DNA of 64,000 nucleotides from Sporobacter termitidis DSM 10068 (GCF_900130065.1 NZ_FQXV01000009.1:124001-188000); one strand, 5' to 3'; positions 24,989 through 33,322 are shown, counted from the first letter of the stretch. The notes: a model not told the origin generated them from the sequence alone. Numbers and translations are program-made.

Positions 24989-26020
24989 TTATAGAAGAGA
25001 CCGCTCCGTGGCCACGTGACGCGCCATGTCGCCGACTTTGTCGTTCTCATCGCCGCAGGCGGCAAGGATATATGGCCCGTAGTCCTCGGTATAATTATTG
25101 TGCATGTAATTGAGGACGTCGACCTTCCATTTCCAGAGCTCCTCCGGCGACAGGTAGAAAAAGCGCGGCTGAATCTTTTCCCTGTAAAACGCGTCGTCCA
25201 TCCGCAGGACGTTCTCCGGCGACAGGCATGGCGACAGCTCGGCAAGCCCGGGGAACTCCTCCCCGCCCGTCCATTTCCCCCGGTTCATCGGGCAGGCGTC
25301 CTGGCAGGCGTCGCAGCCGTAGTACCACGGGCCGAACCGTTTCGCCAGCGGATTTTCCGGCAGGTCACGCCCGCCGAAGGTCGTTAAAAATGAGACGCAG
25401 CGCCCGGGCGACATGGTGTACCGGTCAAAAAGCGCCCCGCTGGGGCAGGCCTTGACGCACTGCCCGCAGTTCTCTGGGCATTGGGGGAGCGCGTTTGCCT
25501 GTATCAGCTCCAGGTCCCCGTCGGTGAGCCAGCCCTCCAGCGTCACCCAGGAGCCCGACTCTGTGTAAAAAAAGTTATTCCGCCGCACAAGGCCGAGCCC
25601 GGCCTGCATGGCCGCCCAGCGCAGACCGACAACGCCGAACTTTCTGTTTCCCGCGGTTTTGAGCCCCAGCTCCTGGAGATATTTCTCCAGCTCCGTGCAG
25701 GCCTTATATTCGGGCGAGGCTTCACTCACGCGCGTGTCAAACAGATAGTGCTTGCCGATATGGCCGTCCGCGTTTTGCGGCACGTTGTACCGTCCGTAGG
25801 GATGGACGGCGACCACGACGGACCTGGCCCACGGGTACTGCTCGGCCAGATTTGTCAGGCGCTTCTGATTTTCATAAAACGGCGCGGATTCCGGGACCTT
25901 TTGTATCCGTTCGCTCAATTTCTCGTCGTAGCCCTCCATCGCCGCGAGCCGGACAATGCCGCACTTCTCATATCCCAGCGCCAGCGCGCGGCGCGCGATC
26001 TTCTCCTCCATAGCATTCAT
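24989..26020 (-). CDS. QueG-like double 4Fe-4S reductase
   Basis: This 343-residue protein resembles epoxyqueuosine reductase QueG and the wider cobamide-dependent reductase group. Eight cysteines form two 4Fe-4S motifs, CPENCGQCVKACP near residue 185 and CDACQDACP near 240. The upstream part has RSVVVAVHPYGRYN and a WVTLEGWLTD segment like the GSWF/L region of QueG. The gene neighbours a catabolic flavoenzyme and a MarR regulator rather than tRNA or queuosine genes, so a paralogue acting as redox partner or reductase in that pathway is as likely as tRNA modification. The ATG at 26020 has AAGGAG nine bases upstream, and a MarR operator lies 25 bases upstream. Confidence 0.7.
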   Translation of the reverse strand: MNAMEEKIARRALALGYEKCGIVRLAAMEGYDEKLSERIQKVPESAPFYENQKRLTNLAEQYPWARSVVVAVHPYGRYNVPQNADGHIGKHYLFDTRVSEASPEYKACTELEKYLQELGLKTAGNRKFGVVGLRWAAMQAGLGLVRRNNFFYTESGSWVTLEGWLTDGDLELIQANALPQCPENCGQCVKACPSGALFDRYTMSPGRCVSFLTTFGGRDLPENPLAKRFGPWYYGCDACQDACPMNRGKWTGGEEFPGLAELSPCLSPENVLRMDDAFYREKIQPRFFYLSPEELWKWKVDVLNYMHNNYTEDYGPYILAACGDENDKVGDMARHVATERSLL

Positions 26021-26045
26021 TCCGGATAACTCCTTAACATTAATA

Positions 26046-26061
26046 GTGTATATACACGTAT
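26046..26061. promoter_or_regulatory. MarR operator copy 1, upstream of the QueG-like gene
   Basis: The perfect 12-bp palindrome GTGTATATACAC (26046-26057) is followed by GTAT. The identical 16-base string occurs at 26563-26578 in front of marR. Here it lies about 26 bases before the start codon of the QueG-like gene, where a bound repressor would block transcription. Confidence 0.8.
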
Positions 26062-26108
26062 CGATCTAAAAATAATCGCGCCGCAGGCCGCGTTTATAAA
26101 AGCGCGTA

Positions 26109-26546
26109 TCACCGGATATTTTCAATGCGTGTCAAAAGCTCGGTGAGCAACGCGATATTGTCCTTTCCAAGCGCCTCTTCGATATGGCGCTGCGCGCCGT
26201 CCCAAAGCTTTTCCGCTTCCCCCAGCTTCTCCCTGCCTTTTTCCGTCAGCTCCAGCTCGCGGCTGCGCGCACTCCGGGGCGAAATGTCCACCACAAGGCC
26301 CGCCTTCTCCAGGGGGCGGAGATTCCTGACGAGCGTCGTCCTGTCGAGTCTGATTTTTTCGGCCAGCGCGCTGACGCTCACGGGGCCCAGCTGCCTCAGA
26401 TGCCGAAAAAGCGAAAACTGCGCGATCGATATGCCGCAGGGCGCGAGATACGCGTCATATATCTTCGTCATGGCCGACGACGCCCGCCGCAGGTTCAGGC
26501 AATTGCACGGGGACGGTGCTTTTTCTGGTTTTTGTTGTCTTGTCAT
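26109..26546 (-). CDS. MarR family transcriptional regulator
   Basis: This 145-residue protein is a MarR-type dimeric winged-helix regulator. An N-terminal CNCLNLRRAS segment precedes the first helix. The DNA-binding helix-turn-helix covers about residues 57-80 (SVSALAEKIRLDRTTLVRNL), followed by the wing with RSARSRELELTEKG. MarR proteins usually repress their own and neighbouring genes until a small aromatic or acyl ligand binds. Two copies of the palindrome GTGTATATACAC flank this gene, one at its own promoter and one ahead of the QueG-like gene, which fits autoregulation plus control of the reductase pair. Confidence 0.9.
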   Translation of the reverse strand: MTRQQKPEKAPSPCNCLNLRRASSAMTKIYDAYLAPCGISIAQFSLFRHLRQLGPVSVSALAEKIRLDRTTLVRNLRPLEKAGLVVDISPRSARSRELELTEKGREKLGEAEKLWDGAQRHIEEALGKDNIALLTELLTRIENIR

Positions 26547-26562
26547 ATGAAGACCGCCTTTG

Positions 26563-26578
26563 GTGTATATACACGTAT
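26563..26578. promoter_or_regulatory. MarR operator copy 2, at the marR promoter
   Basis: GTGTATATACACGTAT at 26563-26578 repeats the site at 26046-26061 exactly. It begins two bases downstream of the predicted marR -10 box (26580-26585 on the - strand), so it would cover the transcription start. Confidence 0.82.
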
Positions 26579-26579
26579 T

Positions 26580-26608
26580 GTTTTACCACGAGCTTCCCGT
26601 TTTGTCAA
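26580..26608 (-). promoter_or_regulatory. Promoter of marR
   Basis: Read on the - strand, TTGACA (26608-26603) and TAAAAC (26585-26580) have a 17-base spacer and an extended -10 TG. The MarR palindrome follows immediately. Confidence 0.65.
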
Positions 26609-26658
26609 GCAGGTCCCGATGCCAAAATCGGGCCGGGGTATGATATCCAAATGTCCCC

Positions 26659-26684
26659 GTAGGGGACACCGCCTTCGGCGTCCC
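26659..26684. repeat. Dispersed GTAGGGG-type palindrome, copy A
   Basis: GTAGGGGACACCGCCTTCGGCGTCCC can fold into a hairpin and starts with the same GTAGGGG end as the units at 31691, 31767, 31831 and 47951. It closely matches the unit at 31691-31717 read on the other strand. Confidence 0.65.
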
Positions 26685-26693
26685 ATTCCCCCC

Positions 26694-26723
26694 GCAAGAA
26701 AGGCGGGATGAAGCCATCCCGCC
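26694..26723 (-). terminator. Terminator of the four-gene oxidoreductase operon
   Basis: On the - strand the stem GGCGGGAT / ATCCCGCC (26723-26716 with 26709-26702) is followed by TTTCTT, just beyond the stop of the UroD-family gene. Confidence 0.75.
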
Positions 26724-26743
26724 GGCGCACCTATCGATGTCTT

Positions 26744-27796
26744 TTATTTCTTCGCGTAAAATTCACTGGAGTAGTTGTAAAGCTCCTCCAGGGCGGCGTT
26801 CCTGATTTTTTCGTCGGCATTCATAATCGGGCCGGAGACGACCTTCCCGCGGGGCGCGTACTTGTCGACAAACCTGCGGATGAGCGCCCTGGCTTCCTGC
26901 TCGGACTTGGCCCCGGCGATTTCGGGCTGGTTGACCGTCAGGCAGATTTTCTCGCCGTATTTCTTCGTGAGCATGTCGAGGTCATTGATCGGCTGCGGCG
27001 TCCAGGCGTCGAGACCCATTTCCACAAATTCCTCTATGTACTGCTGGGTCAGGCCGCAGGAGTGCAGCTCGACGAACCGGCCGGAATCGTGCACCCAGTC
27101 CCAGCACGTCTTTGTGTAGGGCATGATGAACTCGCGGAACATCTCATTGGAGAAGAAGCCGGACCTCTGGTGGCCCCAGTCGTCTCCCCAGATGATGTAG
27201 TCGATGGGATCGTAATACTTGAACACGAGGCCCATGAGCTTTATTTTGTAACCGACCATTTCTCTAAAGAACGCATGGACCTGCTCGGGGTCGGTGTACA
27301 TGGCCACCAGCGTCTCATCCATGGGCATCAGCTCGTGCAGGCGCTCGAAGATGCCTTCTACCACATGGAACAGGTGGGCCCGGTCGGGGTCGTAGCGGGC
27401 TGTCTGGAGCTTGGCGTCGCTCTCCCAGTCGACGGCGTCCAGCTCCGGGAATTTGACCTCCTCCTGCCATTTGGCGATGTCGGTGATGACGCGGTAGCCC
27501 GGTGTCGGCATCTGGCCCTGGATCGAGGGCTCATAGGTCCAGTGCTGTCCCCACCAGTCGTCGCCGGTGCCTTCAAAAACGGCGTGCTCCTGGTAGACGT
27601 CCGGCCAGCAGTATTGGCTGTCGGTGAGCCAGACCGGCATCCAGCAGGGCTTCTCTCCCCTGTAAATGCGCAGCAGGTTCTCCTTGGCCGTTAAAGGCCT
27701 GTTCCCCGGGTACAGCGGCTTCGGCGGCTGCTGCATCATCCAGGGAAAGGTGCCCTGCGGCTGCCTGGAGGGCGGCATCTTCTCGAAATCGATCAT
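26744..27796 (-). CDS. Uroporphyrinogen decarboxylase family protein, function unknown
   Basis: This 350-residue protein has the UroD/MtaA TIM-barrel pattern. LTAKENLLRIYRGEKPCWMP is the usual start, followed by a HSCG motif at about residue 245, where MtaA-type corrinoid methyltransferases have their His-x-Cys zinc ligands. The third Cys expected about 75 residues later is not seen, so the metal site may be incomplete. True UroD is ruled out as the likely function because no haem genes are near. It is the last gene of a four-gene operon with ADH, SDR and FAD oxidoreductase, which suggests a methyl-transfer, decarboxylation or lyase step in an unknown catabolic route. AAAGGAG lies 8 bases before the ATG. 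Confidence 0.8.
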   Translation of the reverse strand: MIDFEKMPPSRQPQGTFPWMMQQPPKPLYPGNRPLTAKENLLRIYRGEKPCWMPVWLTDSQYCWPDVYQEHAVFEGTGDDWWGQHWTYEPSIQGQMPTPGYRVITDIAKWQEEVKFPELDAVDWESDAKLQTARYDPDRAHLFHVVEGIFERLHELMPMDETLVAMYTDPEQVHAFFREMVGYKIKLMGLVFKYYDPIDYIIWGDDWGHQRSGFFSNEMFREFIMPYTKTCWDWVHDSGRFVELHSCGLTQQYIEEFVEMGLDAWTPQPINDLDMLTKKYGEKICLTVNQPEIAGAKSEQEARALIRRFVDKYAPRGKVVSGPIMNADEKIRNAALEELYNYSSEFYAKK

Positions 27797-27832
27797 AAGC
27801 GGAGCTCCTTTCTATAGCACGTTACCTTTCCG

Positions 27833-28942
27833 TTAATATTCGCCGCCGATGACGACGATGTTTTTGAGCGCGCCGTGCTCGGCGTCGTCAAACGCCTCGT
27901 TGAGCTGGTCGAGGGCAAACCGGTGGGTCAGCATGGCGTCGATATCGATGATGCCCCTTCGGTACATATCCATATACTTCGGCATGTCGCGGCGGAGGTT
28001 TAACGCCCCCATGACGCTGCCGGTGAACTTTTTGCCGGTGAGAAATTCCATGGCGCAGAAGTCGGCGAGCAGTTCCTCCTCCGGCCGGGCATGGCCGATG
28101 ATGCAGACGGTGCCCCAGGGCGCCGTCAGGTCCATGGCTTCGCGCTTGATGCCCTGGCCGGCAACGGCGACGATCGTATAATCCGCGCCGTATTTATAGA
28201 TTTTCCGCATTTCCGCCGCCGGTTCGCACGTCTTTGGGTTGATGGTATGGGTGGCGCCGCACTTTTTGGCCAGCTCCAGCTTGCCGTCCACCGTGTCGAT
28301 GGCGACGATGGGGCACGCGCCCGACACACGGGCGCCCTGGATGGCCGACAGGCCCACGCCGCCGCAGCCGATGACGGCCACGCTCTCGCCGGGTTTTACC
28401 TTACACCTGTTCAACACCGCGCCGAAGCCGGTGATGAAGCCGCAGGCCAGCGCGGAGGCGACGGGGTACGGGATATCGTCGTCTATTTTGCACAGGGTGG
28501 ACTCGTGCGCGTTGCAGTACTCGGCAAAGCCGGTACCGGAGGCGTTCGTCTGGATCGGCACAAGGCCGTTGTCGCGGGTGTACGGCCCCGGCATCCGGAA
28601 GGCCATGGGCGGGATGTTCTCGCAAAACCACGTCCTGTCGTGCAGGCACGGGTCGCACACGCCGCACCCGGCCCGGATGACGCAGCAGGCGACCCGGTCA
28701 CCGGGCTTCACATACGTGACGCCGGGGCCGACGGCGTCGACGACGGCGGCAATCTCGTGCCCCGCCGTGGCGCAGCCCTCATAGGGGCCGTGCTCGCCCC
28801 GGACGCCGTGGATATCGCTGTGACAGATGGTGCAGGTCATAATCTTTAAACGGACTTCCTTTTCCTTCGGCTCGGCCAGCTCCATGACCTCCACGGAGAA
28901 CGGCCCGCCCATTTTTTCAACAACCGCAACGCGGCATCTCAT
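27833..28942 (-). CDS. Zinc-dependent alcohol dehydrogenase (MDR superfamily)
   Basis: This 369-residue protein is a medium-chain NAD(P)-dependent alcohol dehydrogenase. The catalytic zinc ligands Cys40 (TICHSD) and the GHE pair near 61-63 are present, as is the four-Cys structural zinc lobe (Cys93, 96, 99, 107). The Rossmann motif is VIGCGGVGLSAIQGA. The closest general resemblance is to class III / aryl alcohol dehydrogenases. The ATG at 28942 has GGGAGG upstream; the longer frame to 28972 has none. It sits between the SDR and the UroD-family gene in one operon, so it probably oxidises or reduces an intermediate made by them. Confidence 0.9.
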   Translation of the reverse strand: MRCRVAVVEKMGGPFSVEVMELAEPKEKEVRLKIMTCTICHSDIHGVRGEHGPYEGCATAGHEIAAVVDAVGPGVTYVKPGDRVACCVIRAGCGVCDPCLHDRTWFCENIPPMAFRMPGPYTRDNGLVPIQTNASGTGFAEYCNAHESTLCKIDDDIPYPVASALACGFITGFGAVLNRCKVKPGESVAVIGCGGVGLSAIQGARVSGACPIVAIDTVDGKLELAKKCGATHTINPKTCEPAAEMRKIYKYGADYTIVAVAGQGIKREAMDLTAPWGTVCIIGHARPEEELLADFCAMEFLTGKKFTGSVMGALNLRRDMPKYMDMYRRGIIDIDAMLTHRFALDQLNEAFDDAEHGALKNIVVIGGEY

Positions 28943-29002
28943 AGATAATCCTCCCCCGCGCAAAAGCGCCAAAATTTTAATGAGGCCAATGCCAATGATA
29001 TC

Positions 29003-29776
29003 TCAGCGCATCGAGCCGCCGCCATCGACGGCAATGGTCTCTCCCGCCATATACAGGTCTTCCTGCGCCAGAAAAAGGATGAGCTTTGCCACGTCGGCGG
29101 GCTTGCCGACCCGACGGAGCGGCACCATGCGCGCCACCGTCTCAAAGTTCTCCTTCGGCGTGGTGGCATGCATAGGCGTGTCGATCATGCCGGGGCAGAC
29201 GGTGTTGATAATGATATTATCCGGGCCGAACTGGCGGGCAAAGGCCTTTGTCTGGACGATGATGCCCGCCTTGGAGGCCACGTACGCCGCGCTGCCGACA
29301 CCGCCGTTAAACGCCGTCACGGAGCTCACATTGACGATGCGCCCGAACTTCTGTTCCTGCATGTGCGGAATCACGGCCCGCAGGAAGTTGTAGTGGCCGA
29401 TGAGGTTTGTGTCCAGCACCTTGTGATATTGCTCGACGGACGTGGTCATGAGGATATCGCCGCCCATCTGGCCCGGTTCCCTGTCGGCCTCGATGCCGGC
29501 GTTATTGACCAGGATGTCTATCCTGCCGGATTTATTAATGATGTCGCCCACTGCCCGGTTGACGCTCTCCTCGCAGGAAACGTCGCATTCAACAGACGAG
29601 ACGTCGTTTGAAAACGCTCTGATCTCTTCCTCTACGAGGCTGAGGGACGACATGCTCCGCCCGATGAGGGCGACCGCCGCACCCTGCTTTGCCAGTTGGA
29701 TGGCGGTTTCGCGGCCGATGCCCTTTCCTGCGCCGGTGACCGCCGCGACTTTGCCGCTTATGCCGTAATCGACCAT
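29003..29776 (-). CDS. Short-chain dehydrogenase/reductase
   Basis: This 257-residue classical SDR has the cofactor motif TGAGKGIG (about residues 15-22), NNAG near 92, the catalytic Ser in VSSVTAFN and the Tyr-x3-Lys in AAYVASK, and the usual C-terminal IAVDGGGSMR. It resembles FabG but lies in a catabolic operon, so a ketone/alcohol step on a small molecule is more likely than fatty acid synthesis. AAGGGGA lies 8 bases before the ATG, and the gene begins 22 bases after the FAD oxidoreductase. Confidence 0.9.
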   Translation of the reverse strand: MVDYGISGKVAAVTGAGKGIGRETAIQLAKQGAAVALIGRSMSSLSLVEEEIRAFSNDVSSVECDVSCEESVNRAVGDIINKSGRIDILVNNAGIEADREPGQMGGDILMTTSVEQYHKVLDTNLIGHYNFLRAVIPHMQEQKFGRIVNVSSVTAFNGGVGSAAYVASKAGIIVQTKAFARQFGPDNIIINTVCPGMIDTPMHATTPKENFETVARMVPLRRVGKPADVAKLILFLAQEDLYMAGETIAVDGGGSMR

Positions 29777-29798
29777 ACTTATATCCCCTTTCGAATTT

Positions 29799-31322
29799 CT
29801 ACATCGCCGTGACGATGCTGCCGTCCTGCTGTCGAAAGCCGATAAAATCGCCCGTCAGCACCACGTGCTCCCCCTCAAAATTCTGCACGGCGCCCCAGTG
29901 GCCGGTGAACGGCCGATCCAGCGGCACGCCGTCGTCGATCATCGCCTGCCGGACGCGCCTTCCGTCCAGCTGCCGGGGCGTCAGGCCGGTTTTCAGGCAC
30001 AGGGCCGCGGCGATGCCCGCGGCCTGCCCCGTCCCCATGGAGGGGGCGATGATGCGTACGGCCGCCTGGGCGTTGAACTCCGCCGACACGCACCGGCCCA
30101 CCACCAGCAGGTTCTCCGCCTTCAGCGGCACCAGCGACCTGTACGGTATCTCGCTGTAGCCCTTGGGGTCCACGCGGGCTTCCAGCCCCGCCGGCCGCCC
30201 GAACGGGTGCATCTCCTCAGAGCACTGGGCCTCCCGGCAGACGGCGCCCGGGAGCGGCGCGGTCACGTGAATATGGCGCAAAAAGCCGAGCCGCCGGCTG
30301 GTTGGATGGTGGGTGTCGAAAAACTCCGGGAACCGGGCGATACCGTCCTCAAACCGGGCGCCGGCAGCCACGTCGGTATCCTTCAGTATGTATTCGCCCA
30401 GAATACGCCGCGAATCCCGGACGCCGTGCATATTGGCGATACCGGTGACGCGGGCGCGCGTAAAGCCCGGCACGTACTTTTTAAAGAACCTTTCCAGCCA
30501 CACCATCTGGTTGTGCTGCTCGAGAATCTGGCGCGTCAGGTCCTCGGTATCGGTGTTGCGGGTATAAAAGCTGTGCGTCGTCATCACCGTGATGTCCGCG
30601 TCGGTGATCTCGGTCTTCGGGACCTGGTAGATGAGCGCCGTGGGGAATACCACAAAGGGCAGGTCGCCGTTTGACACCGCCTGCTCCTCCAGGTCCTGCA
30701 GGAGGCCGAAGGACTTTGTCAGCCGGTCCCGCCCCGCGCTCTCCCGCCATTTGAAATTGGCCTCATAATAGGCCTGAAGATCGACGTTCGCCATCCGGAA
30801 CGCCAAGGTCGTTGACATATTGAGCCCCGCGTCATGGGGGCTGCCCAGCTCGAACGGCGCGCCCGCGCTCACCGCCACGTCTCCGTCGCCGGTGCCGTCG
30901 ATGACGAGCTTTGCCGCAATCTCAAACTTCCCCGATTTCCCGTGGCACACGGCGCCCCTGACGACGCCGTCCTCGAGGACGGCGTCCAGCGCCGTGGTGC
31001 CGTAAAGGATGCGGCAGCCGGACTCCACCATCATCCGCTCCAGCATCAGCTTGCCCTTGTCCGGGTCAATGACCGGCAGGTGCGGGCGGATGACGGCGTC
31101 CCCGTCGGCGGCGAGCCTGTCGAGCCACTCCTTGCAGATACCCTCATTGACGCCGGCGATGCCTGTCACATACCCGTTGGTGGCCAGGCCCCCCATGGAC
31201 TGCGCGCTGTCCACGATCATCGTCCGCGCCCCCTTCCGCGCCGCCGTGATCGCCGCCGCCGCGCCGGCCACGCCGCCGCCCACAACAAGCACATCCGTGA
31301 AAAATCCGCTTGTATTCGTCAC
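29799..31322 (-). CDS. FAD-dependent oxidoreductase
   Basis: This 507-residue protein has an N-terminal FAD-binding Rossmann fold (DVLVVGGGVAGAAAAITAAR), the GGLATNGYV loop, IDGTGDGDVAVSAG, and a C-terminal segment with VGRCVSAEFNAQAAVR that closes the FAD site. This matches the FAD_oxidored family (fumarate-reductase/FixC-like shape, mostly uncharacterised). The start is GTG at 31322 because a perfect AAAGGAGG lies seven bases ahead; the ATG at 31355 has no spacing to its site. It is the first gene of the four-gene operon behind promoter 31378-31405. Confidence 0.85.
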   Translation of the reverse strand: MTNTSGFFTDVLVVGGGVAGAAAAITAARKGARTMIVDSAQSMGGLATNGYVTGIAGVNEGICKEWLDRLAADGDAVIRPHLPVIDPDKGKLMLERMMVESGCRILYGTTALDAVLEDGVVRGAVCHGKSGKFEIAAKLVIDGTGDGDVAVSAGAPFELGSPHDAGLNMSTTLAFRMANVDLQAYYEANFKWRESAGRDRLTKSFGLLQDLEEQAVSNGDLPFVVFPTALIYQVPKTEITDADITVMTTHSFYTRNTDTEDLTRQILEQHNQMVWLERFFKKYVPGFTRARVTGIANMHGVRDSRRILGEYILKDTDVAAGARFEDGIARFPEFFDTHHPTSRRLGFLRHIHVTAPLPGAVCREAQCSEEMHPFGRPAGLEARVDPKGYSEIPYRSLVPLKAENLLVVGRCVSAEFNAQAAVRIIAPSMGTGQAAGIAAALCLKTGLTPRQLDGRRVRQAMIDDGVPLDRPFTGHWGAVQNFEGEHVVLTGDFIGFRQQDGSIVTAM

Positions 31323-31377
31323 GTTTCTTCCTCCTTTTACTGTCAAATCTTCCATCCTCTTGTTGGTCTATGCTTCC

Positions 31378-31405
31378 ATTTTATCACGCCCGCTCCGCAA
31401 GTCAA
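31378..31405 (-). promoter_or_regulatory. Promoter of the four-gene oxidoreductase operon
   Basis: On the - strand TTGACT (31405-31400) and TAAAAT (31383-31378) are separated by 16 bases with an extended -10 TG. The predicted start lies about 50 bases before the GTG start of the FAD gene. Confidence 0.7.
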
Positions 31406-31415
31406 TAAACGTAGC

Positions 31416-31443
31416 ATACGACGAATTATCGGATTCTTCGTAT
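31416..31443. promoter_or_regulatory. Palindromic site just upstream of the -35 box, likely activator operator
   Basis: ATACGACGAAT (31416-31426) and ATTCTTCGTAT (31433-31443) form an inverted repeat with 11-base arms, one mismatch and a 6-base centre. It starts 10 bases upstream of the -35 element of the operon promoter, a position typical of activator binding. No regulator gene lies inside the operon. Confidence 0.65.
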
Positions 31444-31454
31444 CTTCCGCACAT

Positions 31455-31650
31455 AAAAATAAAGCCCCTTCCGAGAGGGGGCGGAGGGAGGACAAAAAGC
31501 CTCCCTCGGTCGAGGGCGGTGGCGCGGAGCGCCGGAAGGAGTGAACTTGTCCCGCGCCGCTGTGTATAACATGCTGCCGCGCCGGGAGGCGTTCCCTCCT
31601 TCAGTCGCCTGCGGGCGACAGCTCCCTCGTCTGAGGGAGCCGGGGAAAAC
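31455..31650. repeat. Mosaic of G/C-rich hairpin repeats
   Basis: This stretch consists of short inverted repeats, including CCCCTTCCGAGAGGGGG, CCTCCCTCGGTCGAGGG, GTCGCCTGCGGGCGAC and GCTCCCTCGTCTGAGGGAGC. Such units are common intergenic repeats in Oscillospirales genomes. No convincing coding sequence is present; open frames here are by-products of base composition. Confidence 0.6.
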
Positions 31651-31690
31651 GGGGATACGTGCGCGGCCCAGTCCCCGGGGTGCGGTGCGA

Positions 31691-31717
31691 GGGGACGCCG
31701 AGGGCGGCGTCCCCTAC
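31691..31717. repeat. Dispersed GTAGGGG-type palindrome, copy B
   Basis: GGGGACGCCGAGGGCGGCGTCCCCTAC is a hairpin ending in CCCCTAC, the complement of the GTAGGGG end seen in the other copies. It resembles the unit at 26659-26684. Confidence 0.65.
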
Positions 31718-31766
31718 AACGGGGCCGGCAAGGAAGAATGGGTTGCCGGTGGCATGGATTGTCTTC

Positions 31767-31791
31767 GTAGGGGCGAACTGTGTTCGCCTAC
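31767..31791. repeat. Dispersed GTAGGGG-type palindrome, copy C
   Basis: GTAGGGGCGAACTGTGTTCGCCTAC folds back on itself over almost its whole length and shares its core with the units at 47891-47944. Confidence 0.7.
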
Positions 31792-31830
31792 TTCTGTCGG
31801 CGCGGCGGTGGCCTGTGGGGAAGGACCGAC

Positions 31831-31856
31831 GGGGCGATGTGGGCATCGCCCCCTAC
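31831..31856. repeat. Dispersed GTAGGGG-type palindrome, copy D
   Basis: The hairpin GGGGCGATGTGGGCATCGCCCC is followed by CTAC. The rest of the gap up to 32170 is AT-richer and holds only a small hairpin at 32004-32022 (TTAAGCAC/GTGCTTAA) and nothing that I recognise. Confidence 0.65.
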
Positions 31857-32171
31857 GAGGGATTCGACAGAAAAACAGGCTTGTGTTGGATGAAAAAGGG
31901 CTTCTATTGGATGTTTTGGGGGTGATTTTGATTAAAAATGCCTGCCAAAGCGCCGAAAAGGGACTGGAGTGAGGCATATTTTCCTTGATATGTTACGGAA
32001 GTATTAAGCACTTCGTGCTTAAAAAGAGGTCAAAGCGTTGCAATTGCTGGATAATCGATTTTTGAGAATCTCGATTTGTGCTGTATTTATATTTTTAAAA
32101 ACGCCGATTGGAGGCATTTGTCGGTTTATGTCGAATGAGTATGCGGGTGGGTAGACGGCTTTTTTATAACG

Positions 32172-32205
32172 AAAAAGCACGCTCAGTATGTTATACTGAG
32201 CGTGC
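32172..32205 (-). terminator. Terminator after the glycyl radical activase gene
   Basis: A perfect 13-bp stem (GCACGCTCAGTAT at 32177-32189, ATACTGAGCGTGC at 32193-32205) with a 3-base loop is followed by TTTTT on the - strand. Confidence 0.92.
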
Positions 32206-32226
32206 CGGAATGACAGGACCGGGCTT

Positions 32227-33186
32227 TTAGTGGATGATCACATTCAGCCCCAGGTCCTCCAGCTGCTTCTTGCGGGCCTGCATCAGCTCGTCGGAGGGGG
32301 GCGTCGCCTCAAGGATGGGGGCGCTGCGCTGGAGGCGCTCCCATTTGACGGTGCCGAGATTGTGGTAGGGCAACAGCTGCACGACCTCCACGGCGTCGCC
32401 GAGCTCCACTATAAATTTACCCATATCGTCAAAGGCCTTGACGGAATCGTTATACATCGGTATGGTCGGTATCCTGATCTGGAATTTGCCGCCGGCCTTC
32501 GCGATCTTCCTGGCGTTTTCAAGAATGAGCTCGTTGGGCACGCCGACGACGCGCTTGTGCAGCTCGGGATCGATGCCCTTGATGTCCAAAAGGAACAGGT
32601 CCGTGTACGGCAGGAGCGGCTCGATGACCTCCCACTTGGCGTAGCCGGTGGTGTCGACGGCCGTATGTATGCCCTCCTCCTTGCATTTTTTGAGGATCTC
32701 CAGGAGAAATTCCGGCTGCCAGAGGCATTCGCCGCCGGAAACCGTCACGCCGCCGCCGGACTTTTTAAAGAACGGGACGTCTCTCCTGACCCGCTCCATA
32801 ATCTCGTCGAGAGTGTAGTCGGTGCCGCACATGTACAGCGCCTTGGAGGTGCAGGCCTCGGCGCATTTGCCGCAGTTGTCGCATTTGGACCGGTCGACGG
32901 TCACCAGCGTGATTTCGTCGTCGCCGGTGAGGGACTTTTTCTTCCCGCCCGGGGAAATGGCGCCATGAGGGCAGACCTTAAGGCAGTTGCCGCACTTCTC
33001 GATGCCGACGCACTTGATTTCCATCCAGTTGAGCTCCGTCGGGAACGCCTGGGACTCCGGGCTGTGGCACCAGGGACATCGGAGCGGACAACCCTTCATG
33101 AAGAGCGTCAGGCGGATGCCCGGGCCGTCATGGACGGAAAAGCCCTGTATATCGTAGAACTTGCCGGTTAATGCCTTCGTCTCCAT
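32227..33186 (-). CDS. Glycyl radical enzyme activating enzyme (radical SAM)
   Basis: This 319-residue activase uses S-adenosylmethionine and a 4Fe-4S cluster to place a glycyl radical on its partner enzyme. The radical SAM cysteines are Cys33, Cys37 and Cys40 in GCPLRCPWC. An inserted ferredoxin domain has two further clusters ([26 protein letters not shown]), as in activases of dehydratase, decarboxylase and lyase types rather than short Pfl[13 protein letters not shown] and [10 protein letters not shown] are also typical. It lies downstream of the LysR gene and near the divergent glycyl radical enzyme gene, its obvious partner. Confidence 0.93.
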   Translation of the reverse strand: METKALTGKFYDIQGFSVHDGPGIRLTLFMKGCPLRCPWCHSPESQAFPTELNWMEIKCVGIEKCGNCLKVCPHGAISPGGKKKSLTGDDEITLVTVDRSKCDNCGKCAEACTSKALYMCGTDYTLDEIMERVRRDVPFFKKSGGGVTVSGGECLWQPEFLLEILKKCKEEGIHTAVDTTGYAKWEVIEPLLPYTDLFLLDIKGIDPELHKRVVGVPNELILENARKIAKAGGKFQIRIPTIPMYNDSVKAFDDMGKFIVELGDAVEVVQLLPYHNLGTVKWERLQRSAPILEATPPSDELMQARKKQLEDLGLNVIIH

Positions 33187-33322
33187 AACTCGTCTCCAAT
33201 GATATTGATTTCCCCGTCAAGCGGCGGGGATGCTTTGTTTAAATTAATTCTAGTTGATACGGCCGGTCTCGTAAAGAACATTTTTCGCATGCTTTGATAA
33301 GCAATACGTATAACAGCGGCCG

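Noticed and set aside
26744-27796. Haem biosynthesis role for the UroD-family gene
   Set aside because: No hem genes are nearby, it carries a HSCG metal-type motif, and it lies in an oxidoreductase operon.
31455-31860. CRISPR array
   Set aside because: The repeats differ from each other in length and sequence, have no regular spacers, and no cas gene is present.
31541-31977. Several open frames in the repeat island on both strands
   Set aside because: They consist of hairpin repeats with Arg/Pro/Gly-rich translations and no ribosome binding sites or conserved motifs.
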